A stretch of 64,000 bases of DNA. Origin: Planctomycetota bacterium (lineage in GTDB: Bacteria; Planctomycetota; Phycisphaerae; Phycisphaerales; UBA1924). The stretch is taken from the NCBI GenBank assembly GCA_017303555.1, contig JAFLCN010000003.1, positions 207,938 to 271,937 on the forward strand, in the 5' to 3' direction. The notes beneath the pieces were generated by a model. That model had not been told where the DNA came from. It did not search any database and saw only the letters and a program-made list of their open reading frames with translations. The translations under genes were made by a program, and so were the position numbers. Below are positions 55,056 to 63,876 of the stretch, one piece after another. The stretch's first letter is position 1. Each line of letters begins with the position of its first letter.

Positions 55056-55574
55056 ATGATCACCGCATTCTCACCCGCGCCCGAGCACATCGACTCCATT
55101 CTCGTTTCGCTTTGCGACCCCGAGCGATCCGTCGCCTCGGTCGCGGGCGAGAACCAGACCTCCGTCGCCGCGTTGTGCATCTGGCTCTCTCTCCCCGAGA
55201 TCGCCTTGCTGCTGGAGAGCATGGCCGCATCCTTCGCGCGGCGCGTCCGCCTCATCGCCTCGAATCAGATGGAGCTTGTTGCCGAAGCCGCCCGCATGAT
55301 CGTGCAGGGCTTCGTGCGCGACGAGGCGGCGCACGCGGGCAGACCCGCCGATCCGGCCGCCATCGCCCGGCACACCGCCGCGCGGCGAGTCTGCATGTCC
55401 GCGATGAAAACCCTTCAGCAGCTCGCTTCCTTCGGCCTTCAGCCCGTGCGCAGGCCGGCCGTCACCTCGCACAATCCGCCCACGATCCTGCCGGAAGCCG
55501 ACCGGGCGGATCGGCGCAGCGGCACCGGCCGTGCCGGCCCGCGGGGTATCGGGGGTCCGCACGCGGGCAACTGA
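55056..55574 (+). CDS. hypothetical helical protein, 172 aa
   Basis: A 172-residue, mostly helical protein without a signal peptide. The N-terminal half contains SILVSLCDPERSVASVAGEN and a helix-turn-helix-like stretch (TSVAALCIWLSLPEIALLLE), followed by a long amphipathic helix (MAASFARRVRLIASNQMELV). The last 35 residues are disordered (PVRRPAVTSHNPP, GRAGPRGIGGPHAGN). It resembles a DNA-binding or regulatory protein in shape only. The ATG after PRT was chosen; the frame starts 33 bases earlier inside a GAGGAGC/GCTCCTC hairpin (55016-55034) that may occlude or regulate translation. It is the sole cytosolic plus-strand gene among the tagged genes. Confidence 0.65.
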   Translation: MITAFSPAPEHIDSILVSLCDPERSVASVAGENQTSVAALCIWLSLPEIALLLESMAASFARRVRLIASNQMELVAEAARMIVQGFVRDEAAHAGRPADPAAIARHTAARRVCMSAMKTLQQLASFGLQPVRRPAVTSHNPPTILPEADRADRRSGTGRAGPRGIGGPHAGN

Positions 55575-55668
55575 GGCCAGTGTTCAACTTTCAGGTTCGG
55601 TCTTGCACCGTTCCGGCTGTTGCTGCTAGGCTGCGTTGCCGCGATCGATCGCGCAAAGGGGGCCCGAC

Positions 55669-58083
55669 ATGAAGAGGTTCCGCAACGCGTTGGCCGGGTT
55701 CGCCTGCTGCTTCGGGACGTGCGCCGCGCTGGCAGCGCCCGAAGTTCTCGAGATCGACCTGCTCGAAGACGCGAACACCGCGATCGCGCACACAACCGAA
55801 TTCTGGACGCCGATCGATCCGCGCCTGGTGCTGCGCCGGGCCCAGAAGTACGCCTTCACCATCACCACCAACAAGGATCAGCCCCAGCAGAACTGGAGCA
55901 TCTTTCCCTCCGCCAAGCGGCTCTGGGACAACACCGGCATCGCCATCTTCCCCGGGCCCGGCCTGCCGCCGTTTCCGGATGATGAGTGGTACTTCAAGGT
56001 GAGCCCGGGGTTCGTCGGTTTCGACACGCAGGAATTCCTCCTCGAGATCTCGATCCCCAAAGACGCCGAGATCGGCCGGTACGAGTTCCGCATCGATGCG
56101 ATCGTCAGCGTCGCGCCCGCGGCAGCCCCCGGCGCGGCACGCATTCCCGGGGTCAGCGTTCAGAAAATCTTCCCGCAGGACATCGTCCTGCTCTTCAACC
56201 CGTGGAAAGCGAACGACACCGTCTACATGGCCGACGACAAGGACCGTAAGGAGTACATCGAGAACGAGGACGGCAACCTCGTCCTCCTCGGCGCCGGTCC
56301 GGTGGATTTCGCGTGGAAGTACAACCAGTTCGACGAGGTCACACTCGACTCGCTCATGTACTTCCTCGACGAGACTCCGCTGCTCGATCGCACCAGCCCG
56401 GTCGATGTCACCCGCGAGATCGCCGGCGGCTGCAACTGGCGCGACTGGAACCAGGGCGTGCTCGTCGGGCGCTGGCAGGAACCCTTCGCCCCGCACAACG
56501 AACCCTTCCACTGGACCAGTTCCGGCCAGGTCTTCGATGCCTGGATGAGCGCCGGCCCGCCCTACGCGCCCGTGCGCTACGGCCAGTGCTGGGTCTTCTC
56601 CGGCATTTCGACCTCGCTCCTGCGAACGGCGGGAATCCCGGCGCGCCCGGTCAGCTCGATCGGCACCGCCATCGACAACACCAACCCCGTCGATGGCCAC
56701 GTCGATCAGTACTACACCTACAACGCCTTCACGATGAAGTACAACCGCAACCGCGCGCTCGAAACCGACAACGAATGGAACTACCACGTCTGGACCGAGT
56801 GCTGGATGCAGCGCCCGGACCTGGGCGCGCCGGCCGACGGCTGGCAGGTCATCGACGCCACGAGCCAGACCGCCGGCGTCGGCCTCACGCGCATCGGGCC
56901 CGCCTCCCGCGAGCTGATCCGCGCCGCCGCGGCGCCGCCCGCCAGCGATTACGACGCCGGGTTCATGTGGTCGAGCGCCCGCGCCGACAAGCGCATCTTC
57001 GGCGATACCAAGGCCAATCCGGGCATCTACGCCGTCGCCATCACCGACGACAACGCGAAAGCCAAGTACGGCGAGTTCATCTGGACCAAGAAGCGGGGCG
57101 CCGCCGGCCGCGTCGATATCGCCGCGGATTACCGCCCCGTCGGACCGCGACCGTCTACGAGCCCGTCTCCAAGCGAGGCCGAACGCCTTTCCAATCCGTA
57201 CTTCACCGTCGAGTTCAACGCCCCCGACGCGTTCAACGCGGGCCAGGATGTGAACGGCACCGTCACGATCACCAACGGCCCGGGCGAGCCGCGCACGTTC
57301 TACGTCACGTTCGGCGCTGCGCTCCATTACTACAACGGAGATCTCGACACCATCCTCGCCGATCCGGACTGGCCCGAGATCACGCTCGATCCCGGACAGG
57401 CAATCGATCTTCCCCTCACCATCCCCGCCAGCCAGCTCGCGATCAACCTCGGACCGACGCAGGAGTTCGTCCGCTTCTTCGGCGCCGTGAACTGCGACGC
57501 GATCAATATCGTCGAGTTCATCGGCGGCGGGGGCGGCTACGGCGTCTCGTCGCCCGGCCTCAGCATCTCGCTCAACCCGCCCGGACCGCTCAACGTCTAC
57601 GGCGTCTCCAACGGAATCCCCGCGTACACCAACACGTCCGGCATCCCGCTCACGAACGTCAAGCTCGTCTGGACGCTCTCGTCGCAGCTCACGTTTGGCG
57701 GCAGCCAGACCCTCACCGTCCCGCTCCCGGATCTTGCGCCCAACGCATCGATCACGCCCGTCGCGGCGCCCTTCTACGCCGTCTCGGCCGGAACCGCAAC
57801 CGTTTCGGCTTCGCTCCAGTGCAGCCAGCTCCCGCCCTCGCTCGCCAGTGCGCCCATCAAGGTGGCGGCCTGCGTCGGCGATTTCACCGGCGACGGCACG
57901 ATCGACGACGACGACTTTGTCCTCTTCAACGATGCCTATACCGTCTACTCGTGCGACCATCCCGACATGGACGAGGGTTGCATGTGCGATCTCCGCGCGG
58001 ACAACTCCGTCGATGAACTCGATTTCGAGATCTTCGCCGCCGCGTACAGCCAGTATTTCTGCGATCAGCCGCCCGCCCGCTGA
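55669..58083 (+). CDS. secreted animal-type transglutaminase with dockerin-like tag
   Basis: An 804-residue exported protein resembling eukaryotic protein-glutamine gamma-glutamyltransferases (factor XIII, TG2), which cross-link Gln and Lys side chains. After a signal (LAGFACCFGTCAALAA) come an N-terminal beta-sandwich (about 20-175) with a KNDTVYM-like linker (NPWKANDTVYM), then the catalytic core: YGQCWVFSGISTSLLRTAGI with the nucleophile Cys307, YHVWTECWMQRPDLGAP with His373, and GWQVIDATSQ with Asp396. The Cys-His spacing is 66, His-Asp 23; human TG2 has C277, H335, D358. C-terminal beta-barrels follow (from about 500), then the tag (CVGDFTGDGTIDDDDF; MCDLRADNSVDELDF), which ends FCDQPPAR, not CP. 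Activity and calcium dependence are inferred. Confidence 0.88.
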   Translation: MKRFRNALAGFACCFGTCAALAAPEVLEIDLLEDANTAIAHTTEFWTPIDPRLVLRRAQKYAFTITTNKDQPQQNWSIFPSAKRLWDNTGIAIFPGPGLPPFPDDEWYFKVSPGFVGFDTQEFLLEISIPKDAEIGRYEFRIDAIVSVAPAAAPGAARIPGVSVQKIFPQDIVLLFNPWKANDTVYMADDKDRKEYIENEDGNLVLLGAGPVDFAWKYNQFDEVTLDSLMYFLDETPLLDRTSPVDVTREIAGGCNWRDWNQGVLVGRWQEPFAPHNEPFHWTSSGQVFDAWMSAGPPYAPVRYGQCWVFSGISTSLLRTAGIPARPVSSIGTAIDNTNPVDGHVDQYYTYNAFTMKYNRNRALETDNEWNYHVWTECWMQRPDLGAPADGWQVIDATSQTAGVGLTRIGPASRELIRAAAAPPASDYDAGFMWSSARADKRIFGDTKANPGIYAVAITDDNAKAKYGEFIWTKKRGAAGRVDIAADYRPVGPRPSTSPSPSEAERLSNPYFTVEFNAPDAFNAGQDVNGTVTITNGPGEPRTFYVTFGAALHYYNGDLDTILADPDWPEITLDPGQAIDLPLTIPASQLAINLGPTQEFVRFFGAVNCDAINIVEFIGGGGGYGVSSPGLSISLNPPGPLNVYGVSNGIPAYTNTSGIPLTNVKLVWTLSSQLTFGGSQTLTVPLPDLAPNASITPVAAPFYAVSAGTATVSASLQCSQLPPSLASAPIKVAACVGDFTGDGTIDDDDFVLFNDAYTVYSCDHPDMDEGCMCDLRADNSVDELDFEIFAAAYSQYFCDQPPAR

Positions 58084-58117
58084 TCCGGGTGTTCGAGCCG
58101 GTGGCCTCGTGCAAACC

Positions 58118-58147
58118 GCCGAACGGCTTCCGGCCGCTCGGCTTTTC
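58118..58147 (+). terminator. likely rho-independent terminator
   Basis: An imperfect stem GCCGAACGGC / GGCCGCTCGGC with a TTCC loop, followed by TTTTCTCTT. It lies 34 bases after the transglutaminase stop codon and before the next secreted-protein gene. Confidence 0.65.
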
Positions 58148-58283
58148 TCTTGCAATCCCTCTCCGAACCCGAACAACCGACAAAGAAAACCCTTGATCTG
58201 GGTGCCGCCGCCGGTTAGGTTGAACACCCCGGAGGGTGCGGATTCCTCTGTTTTCAGACTTCGCGGAAAAAGGGAGTGGATGT

Positions 58284-61200
58284 ATGCGTTGGAAGGTCCT
58301 CCGTCGGAACGGCGGCACGGTCGGGCTCGCGGCAGCGTTGGTTGCTTCGGCCGGGCTGGCCGCGTCAAGGTCGCACGCTCAGGTCTCCACCTGGAACAAC
58401 GGCGGCGGCACCGGGAGCTGGAATCTCGCGACAAACTGGTCGCCCGCCAACATCCCCGACGGAGCCGGCGAGAGCGCGCTCATCAACCTCGGCGGCACGT
58501 TCACGATCACGGTGACCGGAAGCCCTTCGCCCGATTCGGTCCAGTTGCTCAGCACCGGCGCGACCCTTGATATCGCGAACAGCTCGTCGCTGAGTATCGG
58601 CGCCGCTTCGGGGCTCGTGAACGACGGCGTGGTCCGCGTCAACGCGACGGCCGGCTTCAACTTCACCCTGCTCCGGTTCGGTGTGCCCGCACCGCTCTCG
58701 GGTTCGGGCGTGGTCCGCCTCAACGCCTCCAACAACCTCTCCACCGCGTACATCGAAACCACCGGTCTCGGCGTCGTGCAGCAGCAATCGCCCCACAGGA
58801 TCGTCGGCACCGGCCGCATCACCGCCAGGGTCGAGAACGCCAGCGCCATCGTTGCCGATGTCTCCGGCGCCACGCTCGAGATCAATGGACAATTGACGCA
58901 GACCGCGTCGGGTGTACTCCGCGCCGATTCGGGCATCATCAGCCTCGGCAACGGCGCCGAGATTGTCGGCGGTTCGATCAACGGCTTGAACGGCGGTTCG
59001 TGGTCGGTCAACTCCTCTCCGTCCATCAGCGCCGTCACCTCGAATCTCACCGGGACCGTCCTCAACAACTCCGCGCTGCGGATCCTGGCCGGCGGCTTTG
59101 CCAACAACGCTGTGCTCCACGTCAACAACGCCGCGGGCGCCAACTTCACCCGCATCCGCATCGAAGCGCCCTGCACACTCTCCGGCGTCGGCTCGGTCAA
59201 TCTCCGCTCGATCGACAATCTCGACACCGCATACTTCGAGAGCACCGATGCTTCCGCCGTCCTCACGCAGGGCCCCAGCCACCAGATCACAGGTTCCGGC
59301 CGAATCTACTCTCCAATGGTCAACCAGGGCACCATCCGCGCGACCGTCCCCGCTCGCGCCCTCGAAGTCCGCAGTACGATCACGCAGTCCGGCGCCGGTT
59401 CGATCATCGGCGACAACGCCGACGCCGCGCTCGGCAACAGTGCGTTCGTCTCGGGCGGTTCTCTTGCCACGGTGGGTATCGGACGCGTCCGGGTCACGGG
59501 CGAGGCTACCGTCTCCGGAGTCCACAACCAGGGCAAACTCACGCTCGACAACAACACGATCCTGCATTTCAAGAGCCCCGGCATCTGGAACTGGGACACG
59601 CTCACCGTCAACACCACCGCCGGCGTGAACTTCACACGCATCAAGGTCGATGAGTTCTCCTCGGTCTTCGGCTCCGGCTCGATCGTCCTCAACGCCGGCG
59701 CCAATCTCGATACCGCCTACATCGAGTCCGTCTCCGCCGACGCGAAGCTCTGGAACACCACCCCGCACACGATCCGCGGCACGGGGCGCATCTACTCCCC
59801 CATGCTCAACGACGGCGTGATTCGCGCGGATGTCGCCGCCAAAGTGCTCGAGATCCGCAGCGAAGTCACCCAGACCGCCGGCGGCATCATCGAGGGAAAC
59901 CAGGGAATCGCTGGCCTGGGCAACGGCGCGATCATCCGCGGCGGAATCCTCAACTCCGTTGGTTCCGGCGTCGTGCGCTCCACCGGCAACGCCGCCGTCG
60001 ATGGGGTCAGCAACACCGGCCTCTTCCACCTCGCCAACAACACCCGGGTCGGGGTGCTCGCGAACGGAATCACCAACAACGCCTCGATCCAGATCAACGA
60101 CGGCGTCGGTGTCAGCTTCACTTCCCTCACCGCCGATGCCGCCGCGTTCATCAACGGCACCGGCACACTCACTCTTCGCGCAAACACCAACCCCGACACC
60201 GCCTACATCGACGGCCTCGCGAACGGTCTAACCAACGGCCAGTTCCACACCATCACCGGAAACGGCCGTTTGTACGGAAAGCTCGGCAACCACGGCAAAA
60301 TCAAGGGCAGCAACGTCGCCGGCGAGATTGTCCGAATCCGGGGCGCACTCACCCAATCCTCCTCCGGCTCGCTCATCGGGGGCGTCGGAGCCGTCGCGCT
60401 CGAATCCGGTTCGGTCACCGGCGGCGCGTTCGAGAGCACGGGCGGTCCCGTCCGTGTTCTCAGCGGCGAAAGCAGCGCGGCCTCCGTTGAAAACAAGGGA
60501 CATCTTCAGATCGACAACAACGGACGCCTCGTGCTCACGGATTTCCTGAACAACGGCACCGTGACCGTCAACGACGGCGTCGGTGGCAACTTCACCGCGC
60601 TCGTCTTCCCGGGCGTCCAGTCACTCGGCGGCCAGGGCTCCATCACCCTCAACGCCAACGCGAACCTCAATACCGCGTACCTCGAAGTCACCGGTGATGG
60701 CTCGGTGCTGACAATCGGCGAGGGGCAGACCCTGCGCGGGACCGGCCGTTTGTACGGCACGTATGTGTCCAAGGCCCTGCTCAGCCCCGGCCTGACCGAG
60801 GGTGCGATCGGGCGATTCGAGCCGCGTGGTCCTCTCACGCTTGCCCCCGAGTCCCGAATTGACATCGATATCGCCGGTGGCGATCCGGGCCAGTTCGACG
60901 CGATTGCTTCGAACAGCGCCGTCGCGATCGGGGGCAGCCTCGATCTCGCCATCACCGGCTGGGACCCGTCCGACCCCTGCATCTCGATCCCGATCATCTC
61001 CGGCACGGTCATCACCGGCGAGTTCTTCGCGATCACCATCGACTCGCCCGAACCGCCCGCCGGGCGGGTCTGGCGGCTTGATTACGAGCTCAACAAGGTC
61101 TCGCTGCGCCTGACCTGTGCCGCGGATCTGAACGGCGACTGCATCGTCGATGACCGCGACTTCACCAAGTTCATTTTCGCGTACAACCTGCTCGACTGCG

Positions 61201-61319
61201 CCGATCCTGCCATGCCGCAGAATTGCCCGTCCGACCTGAACCACGATGGCGTGGTGGACGATGCGGACTTCACGATCTGGATCGTCGCGTACAACGAATT
61301 GATCTGTGCCGCGGACTAA
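58284..61319 (+). CDS. secreted beta-helix repeat protein with dockerin-like tag (paralogue 2)
   Basis: A 1,011-residue secreted protein with signal (VGLAAALVASAGLAASRSHA) and the same TWNNGGGTGSWNLATNWSPA start as its paralogue. The middle has at least four copies of a roughly 161-residue module. The landmark G[T/S/N]GR[I/L]Y recurs near residues 174, 336, 498, 658 and 818: GSGRIYSPMVNQGTIRA, GTGRIYSPMLNDGVIRAD, GNGRLYGKLGNHGKIKG, GTGRLYGTYVSK. Between landmarks come N-N-G turn strands, suggesting a long beta-helix stalk. A final cap (SRIDIDIAGGDPGQFDAIAS) and the tag (CAADLNGDCIVDDRDF; CPSDLNHDGVVDDADF) follow, ending CAAD rather than CP. AGGGAG precedes the ATG. No beta-barrel. Confidence 0.84.
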   Translation: MRWKVLRRNGGTVGLAAALVASAGLAASRSHAQVSTWNNGGGTGSWNLATNWSPANIPDGAGESALINLGGTFTITVTGSPSPDSVQLLSTGATLDIANSSSLSIGAASGLVNDGVVRVNATAGFNFTLLRFGVPAPLSGSGVVRLNASNNLSTAYIETTGLGVVQQQSPHRIVGTGRITARVENASAIVADVSGATLEINGQLTQTASGVLRADSGIISLGNGAEIVGGSINGLNGGSWSVNSSPSISAVTSNLTGTVLNNSALRILAGGFANNAVLHVNNAAGANFTRIRIEAPCTLSGVGSVNLRSIDNLDTAYFESTDASAVLTQGPSHQITGSGRIYSPMVNQGTIRATVPARALEVRSTITQSGAGSIIGDNADAALGNSAFVSGGSLATVGIGRVRVTGEATVSGVHNQGKLTLDNNTILHFKSPGIWNWDTLTVNTTAGVNFTRIKVDEFSSVFGSGSIVLNAGANLDTAYIESVSADAKLWNTTPHTIRGTGRIYSPMLNDGVIRADVAAKVLEIRSEVTQTAGGIIEGNQGIAGLGNGAIIRGGILNSVGSGVVRSTGNAAVDGVSNTGLFHLANNTRVGVLANGITNNASIQINDGVGVSFTSLTADAAAFINGTGTLTLRANTNPDTAYIDGLANGLTNGQFHTITGNGRLYGKLGNHGKIKGSNVAGEIVRIRGALTQSSSGSLIGGVGAVALESGSVTGGAFESTGGPVRVLSGESSAASVENKGHLQIDNNGRLVLTDFLNNGTVTVNDGVGGNFTALVFPGVQSLGGQGSITLNANANLNTAYLEVTGDGSVLTIGEGQTLRGTGRLYGTYVSKALLSPGLTEGAIGRFEPRGPLTLAPESRIDIDIAGGDPGQFDAIASNSAVAIGGSLDLAITGWDPSDPCISIPIISGTVITGEFFAITIDSPEPPAGRVWRLDYELNKVSLRLTCAADLNGDCIVDDRDFTKFIFAYNLLDCADPAMPQNCPSDLNHDGVVDDADFTIWIVAYNELICAAD

Positions 61320-61334
61320 GCAAAGGAGTCGTTC

Positions 61335-62435
61335 ATGAAGGAGCTCTCGATCATGCAGCAAGGGCTGTGCGCCATCGGCGGCGTGCTGGTACTCGCTGCC
61401 GGCGCGTCTGCGGGCATCTCGCAATTGACCCTCGTCTCGCCCGGCGGTTTCGTGCAGGCGGGCTCGACGCTCACGGCGCAGGGGTCCATCGGCTGGCCCG
61501 GCGATGATCTCGCGCCCTTTACGTTGAACGCGGGTTCGGACTTTGAAGAAGGCTCGTTCGCGGGGCTGGGCGTTGTTGCGCGGAACGCCGCGAGTTCCGG
61601 AGCAAACTCGAACAGCAGCTCCAGCGGCACCGTCGGCATGGGCTACGCCCTGCTTGATGCTTCCAACAACGCTCCCAATTCAGCGCAGGGACCGTTCGGC
61701 CTGGCCAATGGAGGCTGGAAAGAAACGTTCACGATCACGCACCCGTCGCACAACGGGCAAGCCGGCACACTCCAGTTCACCGTGGATGTCTCGGGCTTCC
61801 TCAAGGCGACCGGCTTTGCGGGCAGCGCATCCATCCGCATCGCGCCGTACAAAAATAACTCGACGATCCTCGCAAGTTCCTTCTTCGATCCCGGCAATTC
61901 CACGCTGCTCAGCACCGATCGCCAGTACGGCAACTGGGCGATCTCGACCTTCACCGCCAACGGCCTCGAGACCCTGCCCGTCAACGGGACCGCCACCTTT
62001 GGTGTCCCGTTCACGTTCGGCACGCCGTTTACAGTTGGCGTCTACGGATGGGCCCGTGCAGGGATGCGATCGCAGAGCGGCGTCCAGGGCAACTCAACCG
62101 CGCTTGTCGAAAATGCCGTCATCACCTGGGGCGGCATCCTGGGCGTCTTCGCAGGCTCCACCCCTGTGACCGCCGGCAGCACCGTGATCGGCGCTTCGGG
62201 CAAAGACTGGGGCCCCGGCACGCAGCCGCCCGATCCCTGCCCGGGCGATTTCAACAACGACGGATTCGTCGATGACGCCGACTTCGTTATCTTCGTGAAT
62301 TCGTACAACATCCTCGACTGCGCCGATCCCGCAATGCCCGAAGGCTGCCCGGGCGACATGAACGGAGATGGGTTTGTCGATGACGCCGACTTTGTCGATT
62401 TCGCTTTCGCGTACAACAACCTTGTGTGCATCTAG
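61335..62435 (+). CDS. secreted PEP-CTERM-like protein with dockerin-like tag
   Basis: 366 residues. A signal (LCAIGGVLVLAAGASA) precedes a beta-rich domain of about 260 residues with TLVSPGGFVQAGSTLTAQGS, WKETFTITHPSHNGQAGTLQ, SIRIAPYKNNSTILASS and TFGVPFTFGTPFTVGVYGWA, the style of beta-sandwich seen in choice-of-anchor proteins. The tag (CPGDFNNDGFVDDADF; CPGDMNGDGFVDDADF) is near-consensus, but ends LVCI, not CP. The start lies 15 bases after the previous gene's stop, so these two are probably one transcript. Function unknown. Confidence 0.8.
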   Translation: MKELSIMQQGLCAIGGVLVLAAGASAGISQLTLVSPGGFVQAGSTLTAQGSIGWPGDDLAPFTLNAGSDFEEGSFAGLGVVARNAASSGANSNSSSSGTVGMGYALLDASNNAPNSAQGPFGLANGGWKETFTITHPSHNGQAGTLQFTVDVSGFLKATGFAGSASIRIAPYKNNSTILASSFFDPGNSTLLSTDRQYGNWAISTFTANGLETLPVNGTATFGVPFTFGTPFTVGVYGWARAGMRSQSGVQGNSTALVENAVITWGGILGVFAGSTPVTAGSTVIGASGKDWGPGTQPPDPCPGDFNNDGFVDDADFVIFVNSYNILDCADPAMPEGCPGDMNGDGFVDDADFVDFAFAYNNLVCI

Positions 62436-62477
62436 AAAAATCGGGTTGCACCGATCATCGTTGTCGGCGAGTCTGTC

Positions 62478-63293
62478 TCAGCGCGCCGGCGCGTACTTGT
62501 CCACCTGCGGCAGAATCGCCTCGGCCCAGATCTGATACCCCTTCTCTGACAAGTGCAGGAAGTCGGGCATGACTTCCTTCGAGATCGTGCCGTCCTTCTC
62601 GAGGAACTTGTCGGAGATATCAAGGAAGTGAACGCGCGACATGGCGCGTTCGCCATCGCCGCCCTCGCCGATTGTCTTCAGCAGTTCGTTGGTCTCGATC
62701 AGGGTCTGGCGTTTGGCATCCGGCTTTTCCGAACGCGGGAAGATGCCGAGCACGAGGATGTGCGCGCCGGGGATCTTGTCGTGGATGGCGTTGACACAGG
62801 CGCGGACGCCTTCGTTGATCTGCGCGGCGCTGTTGGATTGATCCGCCGCGGGACCGCGGACTCCGCCGGTGTTGTTGGTGCCGATCATGAGTATGGCGAG
62901 CCGGGGCGCGTTGCCCGCGTCGGGCGTATCAAGGCCATCAAGATTTCCCATCGAGGCGCGATAGAGAACGTGCTGGGTGCGATCGCCACTGATGCCGAAG
63001 TTGGCGGCGTTGCGCTTGGCGAAGTGCTTCTCCCAGACGGGCTTGCCGGCGCCTTCCCAGCCCTGCGTGATCGAATCGCCCATGAAGACGATGTCGATGT
63101 CGCCCTTCTCGGCGCCCTGCTTCGCGCGGGCGTTGAGCTTCGCGTTGCGGTCGATCCACGGCTGGTCCTTGCGCGGAGCGGGAACGGCGGCGAAGTTGAC
63201 CTGGGGCATTGGGTCTTGTGCGCCCGGGGCGCTGTTCGAGAGCGGGTTTGCGGGTTGCATCGAAAGCGCGGCAAGCAGGATGAGGTGGAGCAT
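62478..63293 (-). CDS. secreted SGNH/GDSL hydrolase, PAF-acetylhydrolase-like
   Basis: A 271-residue exported esterase or lipase. The N-terminus (HLILLAALSMQPANP) is a signal peptide or anchor. Block I is IVFMGDSITQGWEGAG with the catalytic Ser, block II is NFGISGDRTQHVLYR, block III LILMIGTNN-like (AILMIGTNNTGGVR), and block V DFLHLSEKGYQIWAE with the catalytic Asp and His. The order and wording match PAF-acetylhydrolase beta/gamma-like enzymes, found in planctomycetes and Verrucomicrobia as carbohydrate esterases. ATG before LHLILLAAL was preferred over a start 39 bases upstream. It converges with the last tagged gene; it has no tag itself. Confidence 0.86.
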   Translation of the reverse strand: MLHLILLAALSMQPANPLSNSAPGAQDPMPQVNFAAVPAPRKDQPWIDRNAKLNARAKQGAEKGDIDIVFMGDSITQGWEGAGKPVWEKHFAKRNAANFGISGDRTQHVLYRASMGNLDGLDTPDAGNAPRLAILMIGTNNTGGVRGPAADQSNSAAQINEGVRACVNAIHDKIPGAHILVLGIFPRSEKPDAKRQTLIETNELLKTIGEGGDGERAMSRVHFLDISDKFLEKDGTISKEVMPDFLHLSEKGYQIWAEAILPQVDKYAPAR

Positions 63294-63346
63294 GAGCACA
63301 GCGTACCGCACTTGCGGACAGTATTTCAACACTCAGAAAACCGGGA

Positions 63347-63555
63347 GAGAACGCGGAGCACGCAGAGGTTGCGGAGTCGCGCGGAGGGGAAGAATGGGGT
63401 CGGCGCTCGGTCACCCGTCAGGTACAGCGACAAGTCCGCAGGCACGCATGGAAAGGCGCGGACGTTCCGAGCGTATGAAAAAGCATTCTCTCTCGCTTTC
63501 TCTTTCTCTTTCCTTCTCCGCGCAACTCCGCAAACTCCGCGCACTCCGCGTTCTT
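63347..63555. repeat. imperfect long inverted repeat (ACGCGGAG-rich arms)
   Basis: The left arm (63347-63386, GAGAACGCGGAGCACGCAGA...) and the right arm (63516-63555, ...CTCCGCGCACTCCGCGTTCT) are about 40 bases each and pair with a few mismatches. Both contain repeated CGGAG units. About 130 bases lie between them, including a CT-rich stretch (63485-63515). It may be a degenerate mobile miniature element or the remains of one. No gene lies inside. Confidence 0.6.
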
Positions 63556-63572
63556 GTATGTTCCTCATCAAG

Positions 63573-63622
63573 CAGACCGCCCCCTCGACCCATCGCCCGT
63601 CGTGGGTCGAGGGGGCGGTCTG
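63573..63622. terminator. 20-bp perfect hairpin
   Basis: Two 20-base arms (63573-63592, starting CAGACCGCCCC, and 63603-63622, ending GGGGCGGTCTG) are perfect reverse complements around a ten-base loop. The hairpin is very stable. It could be a strong terminator without a T-run, a recombination-active palindrome, or the end of a mobile element. It is close to the IS fragments on its right. Confidence 0.7.
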
Positions 63623-63765
63623 CGGCCGGCCGTGTGATCCATCCGCGTTCTGGTCTTCATGACCGCGTGAGAGCTCGATCCCGGCCGGCGTTTTTCGTGT
63701 TTGCCCGAACAGTCGCCTGGGCCTCCGCGTTCCCGCGTGCCCCCATCGCAAGAAAGGGCTTCGGC

Positions 63766-63876
63766 ATGATCGATTCCTCCTCCGTCGTCGGCATCGATGT
63801 CTCCAAGGCTTCGCTCGACGTCGCCTTCGGACTCGAGGCCTCCGTTGAACGCTTCGACAACTCCCCCAAGGGGTGA
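63766..63876 (+). pseudogene. IS110-family transposase, N-terminal fragment
   Basis: A 36-residue fragment that reads MIDSSSVVGIDVSKASLDVA followed by FGLEASVERFDNSPKG. The VGIDVSKASLDVA stretch is the first DEDD-motif region of IS110/IS1111 transposases, including the first catalytic Asp. The frame is cut by a TGA whose three bases are also the first three bases of an inserted IS3-family element (TGACCTGCTCCCCAAATC). The rest of the transposase must lie beyond the window, if it still exists. Confidence 0.82.

Noticed and set aside
55591..58434. Antisense open frame of 947 codons on the minus strand
   Set aside because: It covers the transglutaminase gene in reverse; no recognisable domain, composition typical of shadows.
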